Part shown: piece after piece, positions 34,917 through 47,068 of the stretch
How positions within the stretch are numbered: the first letter of the stretch is position 1
How the letters are laid out: every line of letters starts with the position of its first letter
Source of the DNA: Amphirosellinia nigrospora
Lineage: Eukaryota > Ascomycota > Sordariomycetes > Xylariales > Xylariaceae
Assembly (NCBI GenBank): GCA_004123355.1
Contig: SCHM01000004.1
Coordinates: forward strand, 3,070,316-3,134,315
Length of the DNA: 64,000 nucleotides
Direction: 5' to 3'
The notes under the pieces: model-generated
The model's database searches: none
The model's input: the letters and a program-made list of their open reading frames with translations, nothing else
What the model was told of the DNA's origin: nothing
Made by a program: the position numbers and the translations under genes

Positions 34917-37534
34917 TTATGCATTATTGGCATCTCTACGGTCATCGCCACAGCCGTCACCAGAAGCGTAAATGGAATATGCATCTTCCAGAGCGGAGTC
35001 GCCAACACGACGCTTTTGAGCGGCAGTATCAAAATTGTCGTCGTCGTCGTTATCGAGGTCGGAACCAAAATCAGGATCGGAATCAGGATCTTGATACCCT
35101 GAAGCACCATCTGTCCAATCGAAAGGGGGAAGATCGACAGTAGCTATTGGTGTAAGTTGACCAGTTGTGTCCTCTTGTACGGGAGGATTAGCATTGGTGG
35201 TCTGGGCCTCGGCAGCTCCGGTAACCAATCCGTCGTCCAAGCCGGTTTGTTGCGAGAGAGCTGGCTGAATGGAGCGACCTGATGTCAATGAGATTGATCC
35301 CGTCCCCGTCTCCGTAAAGATCGTGGCAGTTGCGGTCGAACTTCGATCGTCGGGAATTGTCTCTCCTGTGGAGAACGCGGGACCAGGTCCAATTGGAAAT
35401 CCGCGCTCCGCATCCGGGACTTCGGTCTGGTAAACGGCACCAGTGCCATCATCCACTATAATACTTGCAGTTAGTCATCATTATTTCGAATGCAATGTAA
35501 GCGTTTCAGGAGTGTTGCGGGGTTCTAGGACATGACAACAGCCGAGGGAAAAGCATAGCCTATACAGAGCTACTGGAATATGGCAAAGACAGAATGGAAA
35601 TTCACTTACAGCCTCCTGCCCAGAGCGGGAGGAATTTGAACTCTTCACTTGAGAGGCTGAGGACCAAGAAGCCAGTCTTGGGAATGTTAATCTCAAGCTC
35701 ACCACTTGTCCATTTACCGTTAAGATCCAGGATTGCGGTAAGAAACTCGCTATGGAACGCCGCCCCATCAAACATGACGGGTGGTTGCTGTACTCCCCCA
35801 TTGAGGGGTTGAGGGGTCTCCAGCCCCGAACACCTGATGTGCTCGAATAGCGTTGTGGTTATACTAGCGATCTCGCCTAACCGACGCCAGAAGGCACAGG
35901 TAAGAAGACATTGTTGTGACGATAGACCTAGGAAGATCTCCTTTGTCGACACGAAATTCTCCGTCGGCACATAGCGAGCCCGGTTTCGGTCATACTCATC
36001 CATCATGGCGTTAAAATTTTCGGCCCCACTGAACCATCCTGTGGCATCTTCCATGGCATCAGCAACCAGTTTCCGAATATATGTGCGGAGTGCTCGGCAC
36101 AAAGCCGGGTTTGATGACGGCCAATGCGTAATTCCGAGATGCACGTTCACATCGTCGGATTTAAGTTGAGTATATAGACTAGTTGCTCTTTGTGCCAGCC
36201 TTTGCGCAGCGTGCTCAATGCAGGTCTCATGTTCGTCGGCAACAGTTCCGCGTTTACGTCCGAGCATGGAAGGTTGTCGCTTGCTGTTACTCAAAGCTCT
36301 TTTGCTGTCAAGAATCTCCATAGCTCTCTCCGCAACAAGTACTCGGAAAGCCACGCGCGTGACTGATCTGAGCTCCGCCGTCCACTACAACATCTGAATC
36401 AATACACTTTCGCTAAACATTTGATACGCCAGATTGGGACCCAAAAAAAGATTACTTCTTTGTGGAGAAGGGGAAACGATGCAAAATCAATTAACTTACA
36501 CCCATCCATAGAGCATCTTCAGCATTGATCTGTATGAATTCTTGGTTTGGATCCGACATGAACCAGGTCAGGATAGAATCTTTCTGTTCAATGACCGTTA
36601 GCTGCTTATTTTGTTTATAATTGTGGAAAGTCATAGTACGTACCACAACCTTGATACAGTCAAAGTATTTTGCAATTACAATCATCGTGGCCGTGCGCGG
36701 AGCGGAGTCTAGAACAAGGTCCTGTTGACGTATCACCATGAGGAGGCGAAGGATAGCAGCTCGATGCCGAATCGGACAATAGTCCACAATCTTCCGTGGC
36801 TCTGGGTATTTTAGCTTGTTGACGGTAATCGGAGAATCCAAAGTGAGCTCGGAATTACAACCAGAAAGAAACAAGTCGAAGTGTTTGGGACAAACATCGT
36901 CATGACCAGATACAAGGCATTTAGAAATGGATGAAATATAGCAAGACTGCCACCAATCTCTCACCCCGTTGGAAGCGACATTCGAGCAACCAGCGATGCC
37001 GACTCGACCCCTTCGATAGGCGGAGTCAGGTCCAAAACGAATTCAGTGTGTGGATATGATTTAGAATCGTATTCGAGACGACGTCTTGTCTGCGCCTGGC
37101 CCTCTGGGGACAGCTGGGCTGCAAATACGGTTGAGCCAGTCGCAAGTAGCTGCTTGGAGTCCATGAAGAACTCCTTCGTTTCCCACTGTGGACAGGGTGT
37201 GTTAAGTTACAAGACGATTAAGGATAAGGATGAAGACGAAGAGCAAATCAATAGTTACCTTGTATCCATCGCAGTCGACAAAGTCTCCGGCCGGGAACCT
37301 GACAACTACCAGTGTGTCTACTGATGTGGCAGCAACACCGAGGGTTCGCAGGCGTTCACGATCACGTTGCTGCCTGGCGTCGGCAGAGGCGTCGCCGTCG
37401 TTGGGTGCAGTAACTTTCAGCAGGCGCTTAATCTTAGGGCCGAGGAGGTCCTCTTGCAGCTGGGTCTGAGTAGATTCAGTGGCATGCAGCACGTCCTCAA
37501 CCGCGGCGCCGAAAAAGTCCTCGTCGGCAGCCAT
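34917..37534 (-). CDS. Fungal BTB/POZ-like protein of unknown function
   Basis: The minus-strand locus starts at the ATG at 37534. Exon 1 is 37534-37259 and exon 2 begins at 37185. Further introns fall near 36585-36645, 36375-36500 and 35455-35620. After an Asp/Glu-rich leader there is a BTB-like segment: VVRFPAGDFVDCDGYK, then KEFFMDSKQLLATGSTVFAAQL. Next comes a BACK-like helical part (RHRAAILRLLMVIRQQ, MIVIAKYFDCIKVV) with WFMSDPNQEF. A middle domain of about 250 residues follows. The C-terminus is acidic and low-complexity (DPDSDPDFGSDLDNDDDD). BTB proteins often adapt substrates to cullin-3 ligases; that is inference here. One frame shift lies at a GGGG-type run near 36963. The last exon and the true stop are uncertain. 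Confidence 0.55.
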
Positions 37535-40117
37535 AGTCAAGAATTGCAATCGCAGGAGGGATGGGTGGATGGGCAGATGCAGCAGGTGCTTTAGGAAAAG
37601 TAAGTGTAAGTCCTAAGTGTGAGTCCTTTGGTTGGGAGTCAGATGACGTAAATGTTGATGGGAAGGGAAAGTGGTTTGCGAACAACGGCCGTCTACTTAT
37701 ACCCAAGCATTACAGCCGAGGGAGAAGAAAGGTGCGGGAGCAGACAACCAGAGAAGGTCCGGGTAGGTACCTAAGCTAAGCTAGGCAGGCAGGCAAGATG
37801 TTTGGTTTGCGGTCGACCAGGCTCTCTGTTGCCCTGTTGCCCTGTTGCCTGCTTTCTGAAAGCTCTGAAGGCAAAGTAAGGCAAAACATAGAGTGTGTTT
37901 CCAGCGGGAGCCTGAATGAATGAGGAACGGTACGGTACGGTAGCGGGGTTACGAGAGTCCTCCTCGGCCCCCACCACATGCATCGCGCTTCTCTCAACCA
38001 ACAGTCACGCTGTCAGATAATAGGCAGGCATGTCGCAAGGTGAAGGTGGCCGACCAATAAGTGGCGAATATCCTCGGGACCGTGAATCTATAAGTGTCCG
38101 CGCGAAGGTTCGACGAGATTATCTGCCATTGCATGTTCTTATGCCTGAATTCCCTAAGTTGATACCTTAACACGAATAAGAAAGACATCAGTATTAGCCG
38201 AATAAAGATGATCCTATAAAGGAAATACTAGGTAGCCAGGTTGTTTCCTAATCTAGTGCAAACAGCTAGAGGTTGCGCTGCGTAACCATGGTGTTAACGC
38301 TGCAAGATAATTGAACCTAGTAGTTTCCAATTCAAAGCAGGGGCTAGAATGGAATCACTCGGGAGTTCCTCGTCACGACAACACAATTAATACTAATAAA
38401 GCCAAGACTTACCGAACAATGATGTCCCCCCAACGCTGGCAGGAAATGCGATTTAGGTTGTGGTTGGCTTGGTAGTTCACATAATACAAATTCGCCAAGA
38501 CAATGTTAATTTAGCTAAAGATCAAAGCTGCGAGTGATTTGTTTCTCTTTTTTCGTTTGAGGCTGTGCAATGCGTCAGCCAACTGATGACCCGTTGGAGT
38601 TGTTATACTTGGTTGCCCCCACTGAGTAATATTGGGGATAATGGATAATACCCATCACAGGATAACATCTTTCAGCCCTATAAGTGGAGTTCCAGCATCG
38701 TGCTATATCTCTACTACTATGTAAGTAGAAGGTAGAGCCTTACTTATGGGTAGACTGGAGTTGGATATTGGCGATTCTCATATCCCTCCCGTCATGCTAC
38801 ATTTGTAACAAACACAAGCATAATAGTTTGAAGGAGCAAATAATTGTAGATATATTGTAGATATACTGTAATATGGTAAGACTTGCCTTTGATAGACAGA
38901 ATTCTTCTTCAATCTTAACATATAAAAACTGATCCTGTGAATCTTTCTCAAGCGCTAATTCTTGCTGAGGTTTGGGAAGCTCGTATTGCTTAGCGAGGCA
39001 ATACTTTGTTAATGACGACGAGTAGATATTGGTGTTGTAGGAGTAATGAAGATAAATTATCGTGCAGCCACTATAGGGGTTGCTATGTAGCACTACTGTG
39101 CTTCGAACAGTACAACCCCTTAGCAGCTCTTCTGCCTGGAGGTGCTTAGATTGATTGAGCTTAGACACTGTTTCTCCGTTTCCCCGACCAAAACCCCAAC
39201 TTTTTAAAGCAACTTCCCCGAACTTCCGGCACCCTTATCCTGGTAGCTCAGTCAATATGGTCCGTGCTCAACTCTAGTCTCAGCTTTATCTCTCGCTAAG
39301 GAGCTCTACCCAATCACGCGCCGCGGGGCCTTGCCTAGCCCATCTCACTAAATCGGATCGCCACAATCTGCAACAATCTGGGGTGTCTGGACCGGTTGGG
39401 TGTCGCGTGCTCGCTCTTTCAACTCTAGGCCCTCTGTCTAGGCGGTGTGCTATTTCACACAACTGCCCACTGCCTCCTTCCCAACATCCAACATCAGGAG
39501 ATTAGGGGAGATAGGTGGGCGTTGTTTCTGTTACCAAAATCTTACCTTATCGGTGGTACCCACCCACCTTTGTGGACGGAAAGGAATGAAGCCCGGAGTC
39601 TAGACACGACTCCTTAGCGGAAACAAAACGATTGACACAAAAACTGGGGAAATACCTATCTGCATGTTTGAGCTTTGCTCGGACACTAGCGTTTAGGTAC
39701 TTGATTTGAGCTGACCTTTTTCGTCGTGTGTTCCGGTATATATTCGTATATATTCGTATATATTCTTGGGCTCCCCTTCCATCCCTTTCCTTCGATCCCA
39801 CTCCTCCCGCCTTATCTATCCTGGCCCAACCTGATCTGATCTGAAACTCAATTTTGACGTCGTACATTTCCAATGTGATTGACCCTTCTTGTTTTGGTTG
39901 CATACGCTCCTATCTAGATACTTAATACCTAGTATATTGGCATTGCCTCGCGTCAACGTCTTTCAAGCCCAAACAGCCCACATATCTTGACATCTTGTTC
40001 GAGTGACTAGGCACCACTACAAACTAGCAGCCCTTTATCTGGATCATAACGGCCACCGAAAGCGTGACCCATAAGCCATTAATATACCAAATCTCATATC
40101 CGACCCGCTGTCTAACA
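37535..40117. other. Long gene-free spacer
   Basis: About 2.6 kb without a supportable gene. A 123-codon minus-strand frame (38797-39168) is AT-rich and motif-free. A perfect triple 10-mer repeat lies at 39736-39765. The rest shows CT-rich and AT-rich stretches only. Confidence 0.4.
39736..39765. repeat. Three perfect tandem copies of GTATATATTC
   Basis: A 10-base unit is repeated three times without change, about 355 bases upstream of the microprotein ATG. The length of one helical turn and the AT-rich unit would suit a bent or protein-binding site, but chance slippage is enough to explain it. Confidence 0.75.
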
Positions 40118-40437
40118 ATGTTGTGAGTAACATCCACACCTGAACGCACCAAACAGCACAGTGGTTCCCTAGAAACAACCGAAGGAAGAAGGCAGAGGGG
40201 AAAAACAGAACAGACAAAGATTCATAGACCCGATATGAACGATGCAAAACTAACACCTAATCGCCTCCCAGCCGCCAACGCTCCCTCCTCCTCACCAGCG
40301 TCCTCGCCACAGGCCTCGTGGCCGCCGCCGGCGTGCAATACAAGCGGACGGCGCTCGCGCGGAACGAGCGCTTCCAGCGGGAGGGCCAGGCGCCCAACTT
40401 CTACGTCAGCGTCGACCGAAGCGGCGGCGGGATCTAA
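40118..40437 (+). CDS. 56-residue single-pass membrane microprotein with 5-nt first coding exon
   Basis: The first exon contributes only ATGTT (40118-40122). A 149-nt intron (40123-40271; donor GTGAGT, branch AACTAAC, acceptor CCCAG) follows. The second exon is 40272-40437. Joined in phase they give a 56-residue protein. It starts MFRQRSLLLTSV, has a hydrophobic segment (LLLTSVLATGLVAAAGV), then a basic amphipathic stretch (YKRTALARNERFQ), and ends NFYVSVDRSGGGI. The Arg-rich start, single membrane span and lack of acidic residues near the N-terminus suggest a mitochondrial inner-membrane protein. I believe similar short proteins are widespread in filamentous ascomycetes, but I cannot name the family. 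The tiny first exon hides it from ORF-based prediction. Base composition is sharply GC-rich against its flanks. Confidence 0.65.
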
Positions 40438-41034
40438 TACATACTCTTCCAACCCAATACGAAAACTATCGACCTACCTAATAAATACCCCATCCCATAA
40501 TTACGATACGATTGCCAAATCCAGCAAAAACCTTTCTTCTCTAAAACGATTATATATATGGGAAAATGAAAACACGGAAAGGGGGAATGAAGAAATTACA
40601 AGACGTGATATAACACGACCCTAACACCTGGAATATGGGAATTAGATAGGGAAAAAAGATTGAGAGAGAAAGAAAGAAAGGAAGAGCAATGTTCGCCCTA
40701 TATATATCTACATACGTATCAGATATGAAAACAACAATTTACGACGCGGAGTTATCAAAATACGTGATGTCTTGGGCTTCATGTTCAGGGGGTGAAGTAT
40801 GGCCCTGAGCAGGATAACGACAGAAATCATGATTCTGGTCAATTGTGACGATGCGACTTCCTGGTATACCATACTGACATACTGTACAACTATAATAGGT
40901 GGTTTAGTCACACACCTAAGCACCGAATCTTCCAGTCACAGCAGGAAATGTTTTGAAAAGCAATGATGAAAATTGTATAATTGTGAAAGACTGTTTCTTT
41001 CGAACAATCTGGGTTAAACTCGTACACATCAATC
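40438..41034. other. Convergent 3' spacer
   Basis: AT-rich 3' flanks of the microprotein gene and of the YVC1 locus. There is an AG-rich stretch near 40645-40690. No gene is supported. Confidence 0.4.
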
Positions 41035-44000
41035 TTACAATAACTGTGCAAATGCGGACAATGATCCCCCCGTCCATCGCTCTGCTACGCAGAACACCAT
41101 GTTCATGCACGTTGGACGCATGAACTTCATCCGGCGAGTATTGCCCAAATAAACACAATATTCCTCTCCAGTACCACGACGATAATGCCAGTGCCGTATG
41201 CCACGTCCTGTTGTACCAACAGCAATAAAATCACCGACTCCCAAACGCCCATCAATGCATAACCTCGTCCACACCTTTAATGGACACCAGATCCGACCAA
41301 TAATCCCGACAGGTGGAAAAGTCCACATAGAGCATAGCTTATAAAGAGCTCCCCTCCTCATTAAGTTCCTTTGCTGGTCTTCGCTCTCCGTGTCCTCGTG
41401 CTCCACGATCTCTTTCCCTTTCCCCTTAATCATTTGTTTTTGATGCGTAGTCGCACCTCCTATTCCTACTTTGTCCTCCCTGGCACTCCCAGGGCGACTC
41501 TTTCTCTGCATGCGATTCTTCCTTGTAAATTGGCTGTGTCCCGATGTATAAAGATTGGTCCTGTGCGATTCCGCATTAGAGCTCGTCTCATCAGCCGAAT
41601 TTTGCGCTGTCGGGACAGCGGAGCGCATTAGCTGCACTTCCCGTGCTACATCAGCAAAGCTTTCCTCTAAAGTCTTCATACGCGCGAGTACCAGTCTACT
41701 CATACGGTCTGCATTTTCGCGATCCCGCTCTGCGGAGCCCGTACGTTGCAAACCTCGCAACTGACCTGTAGCCATCGCCATCTGCGTCGCGAAGGACGCG
41801 GCACCGCTCCAAGCTCACTCTTAGTATGAGCTAGGAGCCCGGTGTTGTCCGAATTGACCGAGGATGGTAGCCGGCGCTGTTGCTGGCGCGGGTCTATGGT
41901 CATTAGGGCATTTCGGCTTAGCGCCACTTTGGGGACAGGTCGAGGTCGTGCAGTATTTTCAGTTGCATATTGTGTCGTTCGTCGAGGAGACCGTATGCCC
42001 GTAGACGTAGACTGCTCGGTTGCCAGTCGACTCGTTTTCGGTCGAGACCGCGGCCCCATTGGTACCTCTGATATTGACGATGGACTGTGTCCATGCCGAT
42101 TTGCCTCCTGGGATTGTAGAGTATGGTTTGTGGAGAGTGTGCGCGCTATGAAAGCCTTGACGGCGCAAAGTACCACCTGTTCCCGATGTCATAGTTCAAC
42201 GGGACGACTGCAACTCTTAAAGTTAGCAATGACCTATTATAGTGTAGTTTGTAGTGTATCGTGGCCAGTAGAAGCTTTTTAACAGATTATGATGGTGAGG
42301 GAAAATGCCTCAGGGGTCCGATAATTACGTACCGATCAACCGGCTCAATTGAATCAACTGAGGATGGTATGAGGGAATGTTGGTGTGAGGCGATGGGAGT
42401 GGTAAAGTAGTCCTGTTCGGCATGCGATATGTTCTCTTGGCGGCTTTCGCCAGCAACTTCGTCATCATAATCTTCGTCGTTCGTAACCAGTTCGTCATCC
42501 CCATCGGCATCAGTGAAGTCCTTTACCTCATGCTCTCTCTGAACATCTAGCCCACCGACCCCCAAAGGTGGAAAACCACTGTTCGATATAAGATCAGCGG
42601 GATCACTGGCTGCGGACCGAACATCAGAAAGAGTTCGGAACCGTCTTGGAAAGTCTCGACTGGTGCTCATTCGTCGTAGTGAATGGCTCGGGCGGCTATC
42701 GATGGTTGGCCAGCGCGATAAATTCTCGCCAATCTCATCGCTTTGTTCCATCCAATTGCGTATGCAGTCTGAGTCTTTCTCCTTTCCTGTCTCCTCTGAG
42801 TACGCATTGTAGTGGCGTCTGGTTGTCGTCGGAAAACTTCGTCGAGAGCTTGATCTTTTGAAAACCAGCAATCGACTCCTCACGAGTCCGAACATTTGGG
42901 CTAAAAAGACCAGTTCTGCTAGTTGGGTCGGCCATCGAGAAAACACGGCCTTTTTATTTGAACCCTCAACCAAGTCCGTAGGTTCGTATATTGACGAGGC
43001 GAGATAATACTTCTCATATACAAATATCAAGAACAAAATCGGCCAATGAGTTATCTTGATGACCGTTCTGTTAAGCAAGACGAATTGCCGGATGGGCTTG
43101 TATAACGCAAAGGATGAAGACCCAAGCAAGTATATTAGCCGGGGCTATGTACGAAAAGAGTGCATCGTTTTTAACCATAGAAATTGTATTAATGGCAAAC
43201 AAAAACCTATGCCCCCATTAACGACTGGCTAGCGGTAATTGTCAAGTAACTTACTGGTGCTCTTCTTTTGCATTGGAGGCAATGGCCGTGAAAGAATTCG
43301 TCAGTACGGTGATCAGTATCGTGCTATAGATTTGTTAGGCTTTCACTATCGAAGGTGGATCAGGGGTAACCGACGTAATGAGGAAATGACAAATGACAAG
43401 AAAGAAGACCAAGAGCAACCGTTCCATGAAAGTATAGTTGGGCCAGCTAATTCGCACGTTAAGTGATCGTCCATGCAACACTCGAGATGTCTACTTACAC
43501 GTCCCACGCAGCAGGTGTGAAACCCATCAGGAGCTGAAAAATCTTATATGCCACATCGACAGCATTGTCCTCTTCTTTGAGAGTGTAAAGAAGACGAAGA
43601 ATCCCGAGCTGATCAAGATCACAACAAACAAAGCCATAAGATCTTCCGCCATGAATCGGAAGGCGATCAATAGCTGCGAAAAATAGGGTAGTGGTCTAGA
43701 ACACTGAAGATGCGTGGTACGAGAAGGATGGCATTTGCTGCGAGTACTTCGTACGCCATTTCATTCCATCGGACGGAATCAACCAGAAAGACACCGCAGA
43801 GGCGCATACCATAGTATATAATCAAGAGTAGCAAGATTCCGAGGTCTACAATGTTCCAGTAGCTCATGATGTAGAGCGAGAACCCCTGTTCATTGAAGCC
43901 AACAACCTCATCCAGCATGAATCCAGCACTCCAGAACCAGAAGAGCAACTCTAGGGAGGTGATCCGACTCGAGCGTTGAATGAGAACTGCGAGAAATAAG

Positions 44001-45161
44001 CAGATCATGACGAATAATGATAGCGTCGACAGGAAGTAGCGATAGCGAGGGACACGTAAGCGGGACAACTTCAAAGGGGAAGCATTACGCGGATCATAGA
44101 GAGCGACTGTCCGTCGAACAGGAATCGCATGCACTGGGAGCTGTGAAGCCGGTTCTTTGAGGAACTGGCGACTCAATAACGGAGTTCGGGCATCAGTGTT
44201 GCTTCTATGACCCAATGTTGCAGCACCTGGCTCCCCTACCTGAGCGCGGTGTAGGTTATCGTGTGAGGAATAGAAAGTAATAGCGCCGTTCCAAATGGCC
44301 TCAAGCTGCTGGACGACGAGCGGGTGAGAGACGAAATGCTTCGCAGAAGCGCGGATGGCGACCTCGAGAGTCGAAGATCTGGCAAATTGCGTCCTTCCCC
44401 TACTGTCGGTGGCCTTTCCCTTTGGCGTCGGTGGCGTGCGAGCAGAACCTTGCAGGGGATCAAAATCGTAGGACAAGGCGTCGATAAGTTCTCTCGTGGT
44501 ATATTCCTTCAACAGTTTCAAAGCAAGAAGCTCACAAACTTTGGCTCTTGTGGTGCTGACACCGGCATTACCAGGATATAGTTGACCCTCCTTGCCAAAC
44601 TGGAGACAGTTCGCCATTAATGCATATAGGGTAGCGCGAGTGAAGTGCTGTGTTCGGATTTGTTGCTGCATCGGCTTGATTAAAAACTGGGAGACCTGTG
44701 GGGAGCGAATTTGCTCCCAGGATAGGGTCGTCTCGGTCCTCGCTTGGACGATGATTCGAATCGCGTGGACAACATTGTACACCGGCAGGGTATCTGCTCG
44801 TCAGGTTAGCATTCGCGAATCTCGATAGGCGCACACGGTTCGAATTCAGACCTAGATGACTTGCAGAAAACAACGGGATGACGGGATTGGAGTTTCTTCG
44901 GGGAACGCCCTGGTCGGCAAAGCGTATAGATGGATGGTGGGCGTCGAATTCGCGAACATCGTCGTCTTCCTCCTCCTCATCATCCTCATCATCCTCATCG
45001 TCCTCATCGCCCTCGCTAAAGTCGGCGGTAGCATGTCGTTGCTCGAGGTATTGGCGGCTGGCCGGGCCAGGAGATGGGGTCTGCGTATTCGAGTCGGCAC
45101 GACGAATGGCAGGCTGGGGTCGCAGCAGCGAAGAGAGCATGTCTTTCGCGGTGGGTATCAT
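41035..45161 (-). CDS. YVC1: YVC1/TRPY vacuolar cation channel
   Basis: The start is at 45161. Exon 1 encodes an N-terminal cytosolic part with a long Asp/Glu run (44960-45010) and ends VIPLFSASHL. After a short intron comes VYNVVHAIRIIVQ, TLYALMANCLQFG and KVCELLALKLLKEY. The transmembrane region follows: LSLFVMICLFLAVLIQ, LELLFWFWSAGFMLDEVVGF, YWNIVDLGILLLLIIYYG. The pore and S6 are assembled from small exons around 43260-43560 (TFMERLLLVFFLVICHFLI, then ILITVLTNSF). The C-terminus has ISMVKNDALFSYIAPANILAW, acidic clusters and a final coiled coil (RMKTLEESFADVAREV). TRPY channels release vacuolar Ca2+ on stretch or Ca2+. Frame shifts lie near 43690, 43120 and 41800. Whether the part below about 42200 belongs to this gene rests on one plausible intron (branch GCTAAC) and is less certain. 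Confidence 0.82.
44960..45012. repeat. Trinucleotide-rich tract encoding the acidic run of YVC1
   Basis: The plus strand reads repeated TCC/TCA/TCG units. In the YVC1 frame these encode an almost unbroken Asp/Glu stretch. It is part of the coding exon and is expected to vary in length between strains. Confidence 0.7.
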
Positions 45162-45234
45162 GGCGACAACCGTCCACGCTCAACCAACGTCGAGGTTCGG
45201 TCGAGGTTGCGTCGCGTCCTTCAACCAACCCAGG

Positions 45235-45263
45235 CCAAGACAAGACAAGACAAGACAAGACAG
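45235..45263. repeat. Pentanucleotide microsatellite (CAAGA)n
   Basis: Five perfect copies of CAAGA lie 75-100 bases upstream of the YVC1 start codon, on the template side of its presumed 5' leader. Confidence 0.75.
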
Positions 45264-45649
45264 ACCCAGTCAATCCTAGCCCCTACCACCTCAATACGCC
45301 AGAGTACAGTTACAGTAGCATGGGATGGGGAGACCTGAGAACGACCGGAAGTAGTCAGCCTCACACACAACCACGTCGGGGCAATAAGGGGTTCGTTTGC
45401 GAGGTAGTGAGTACCTCTGTAGATATTATAAGTGTGGAACGCGGCGAAGGACCAAGGCCATGGTAGTGGATTAGGTTGGTCCTATTTAGTCGTCTGGGCA
45501 GGAGGCAAGCACAAGGATGGTAAGAGTGTCAACGGCCAGGATTGATTAACCGTTATCGATTGATCTGTACATGCCTATTTATTGCTCAACTAGATGGGGC
45601 AGGTGATAACGAGGCCCCTTCATGTTAGACGGAGCGAAGGCGCTACGCG

Positions 45650-45673
45650 GGCGCAGCTTGGTGAAGCTGCGCC
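45650..45673. other. Perfect hairpin, 10-bp GC-rich stem, 4-base loop
   Basis: GGCGCAGCTT and AAGCTGCGCC are exact reverse complements separated by GGTG. The hairpin stands isolated in a non-coding spacer with no U-tract after it. It could be the subterminal part of an old transposon or a protein-binding palindrome. Confidence 0.8.
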
Positions 45674-47040
45674 AGACTAGGTAAGGTAGGTTGGATGACA
45701 TCGTACAGGAAGCGACGCGGATGTCACCAGGTCCATGTTAGTTAAAACACCAAGCACGCCTATGTTTGCTGCATGGAGCAAACTTGTAGCACATCCCTGT
45801 ATTACAGTGGCTCGTCTGCTCGAGATTGGAGATTCGAGGTGAGACCCACTCCACATCCCCAGAACCTCCCCAGATAAGGATGCTACCTTAGCTTCAACGT
45901 TCACTTATCCACCTATCTATACATATCTAAAGTACACTACACCCAGGCATATAATAGAGTTGATAGGTATGGATACAGCAACATACATACTTGCCTCCTT
46001 CAATGGGAGTTCTGGAATCTAATAGAGTTGGCCCTACATACCTAAGTAGCTTTACCGAGTGGGTACCCACTAGGTATATAAACCACCAGTATTAGAGAAT
46101 CTAGCCACATAGCAGCGCAAGTAGCTGAATATCTTCAACTTTTCTAGAGTGACCGTGGAATCACTAAGGTACCGAGCTGACCAAACATCCTGAGGCTTTA
46201 ACCCCTCCTTCTGCCCTCCATCTACTTATCTACCTTAACCGTTTTTTCGAGAGGGTTGTTACCGGGCATTTCACTTGCGCCGTTCCACACCGCTCTCTTA
46301 TTTTGTGTCCCGGGTTGTTCAGCATTAGGTTATGATTGGTTGAGCGGGAAGCATTGTATCCCACACCTCGACCATAAGCCTGCCACCCAATTCAGATCAG
46401 GAAAGGTTAGCCACCTTGATCAGATCGCATGATTAGACAGGTTCTTCTTATCTAAGACCTTGTGGTAGTATCATCCTTCCCCCTCTTTTATACCTCGAGT
46501 TGTATTCTCTATGAGCTATCCACCTTCAAGTCATACTCTTGATGCTGCATAGGTATGCCTATTGCAGCCCATGCTCAGGCCGTTTCATATACAGACTTGT
46601 AGCTGCCAGTGCAATAACTAGTGACACCATGTATCCTTCCCGCTGTTGCTCGACTCCGTCCGCCTATAGGAGTAATTGCATGAGTTTATTTCAGCACTAA
46701 TCTCTTCCATGTGACACAATACATCCTCTCACTTTGCTCAATTAATAAGGGAGAATGTCAACAGACTCAAGCTTCGGATCATCCTAGCTTTACACCATTT
46801 TTACAGTAGAGGAGTACACACAATCAGGTTTTAGTGCTAGTGATGGCGAACATTGCTTCTTTCATACAATGCTTGCCTTAGTTACTGAGTCCCTCTTTCA
46901 AAGCTCCTCTTAGAAATCCCCTACATAGATAAAGTGTGCTTGCACATCAGTAGGAATTCGGAAGTTTTCAATTCGTATCTGAACGGCCTACATGCAACAG
47001 TGACACCAGCTACAAATGTAAATAAATATGCGTCTAGCTT

Positions 47041-47068
47041 CTACCTACCTACCTAGGTAAGTAGGTAA
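47041..47068. repeat. Imperfect palindrome of CTAC/GTAG tetranucleotide units around CCTAGG
   Basis: Tandem CTAC units on the left meet GGTAAGTAGGTA on the right, with CCTAGG in the centre. Similar TACCTA/TAGGTA words recur in spacers of this window (for example 55680-55790). Confidence 0.6.

Noticed and set aside
38797-39168. 123-codon minus-strand frame in the spacer
   Set aside because: It is AT-rich with a repetitive composition, no recognisable motif, no splice or promoter context, and no terminal repeats that would mark a transposon.
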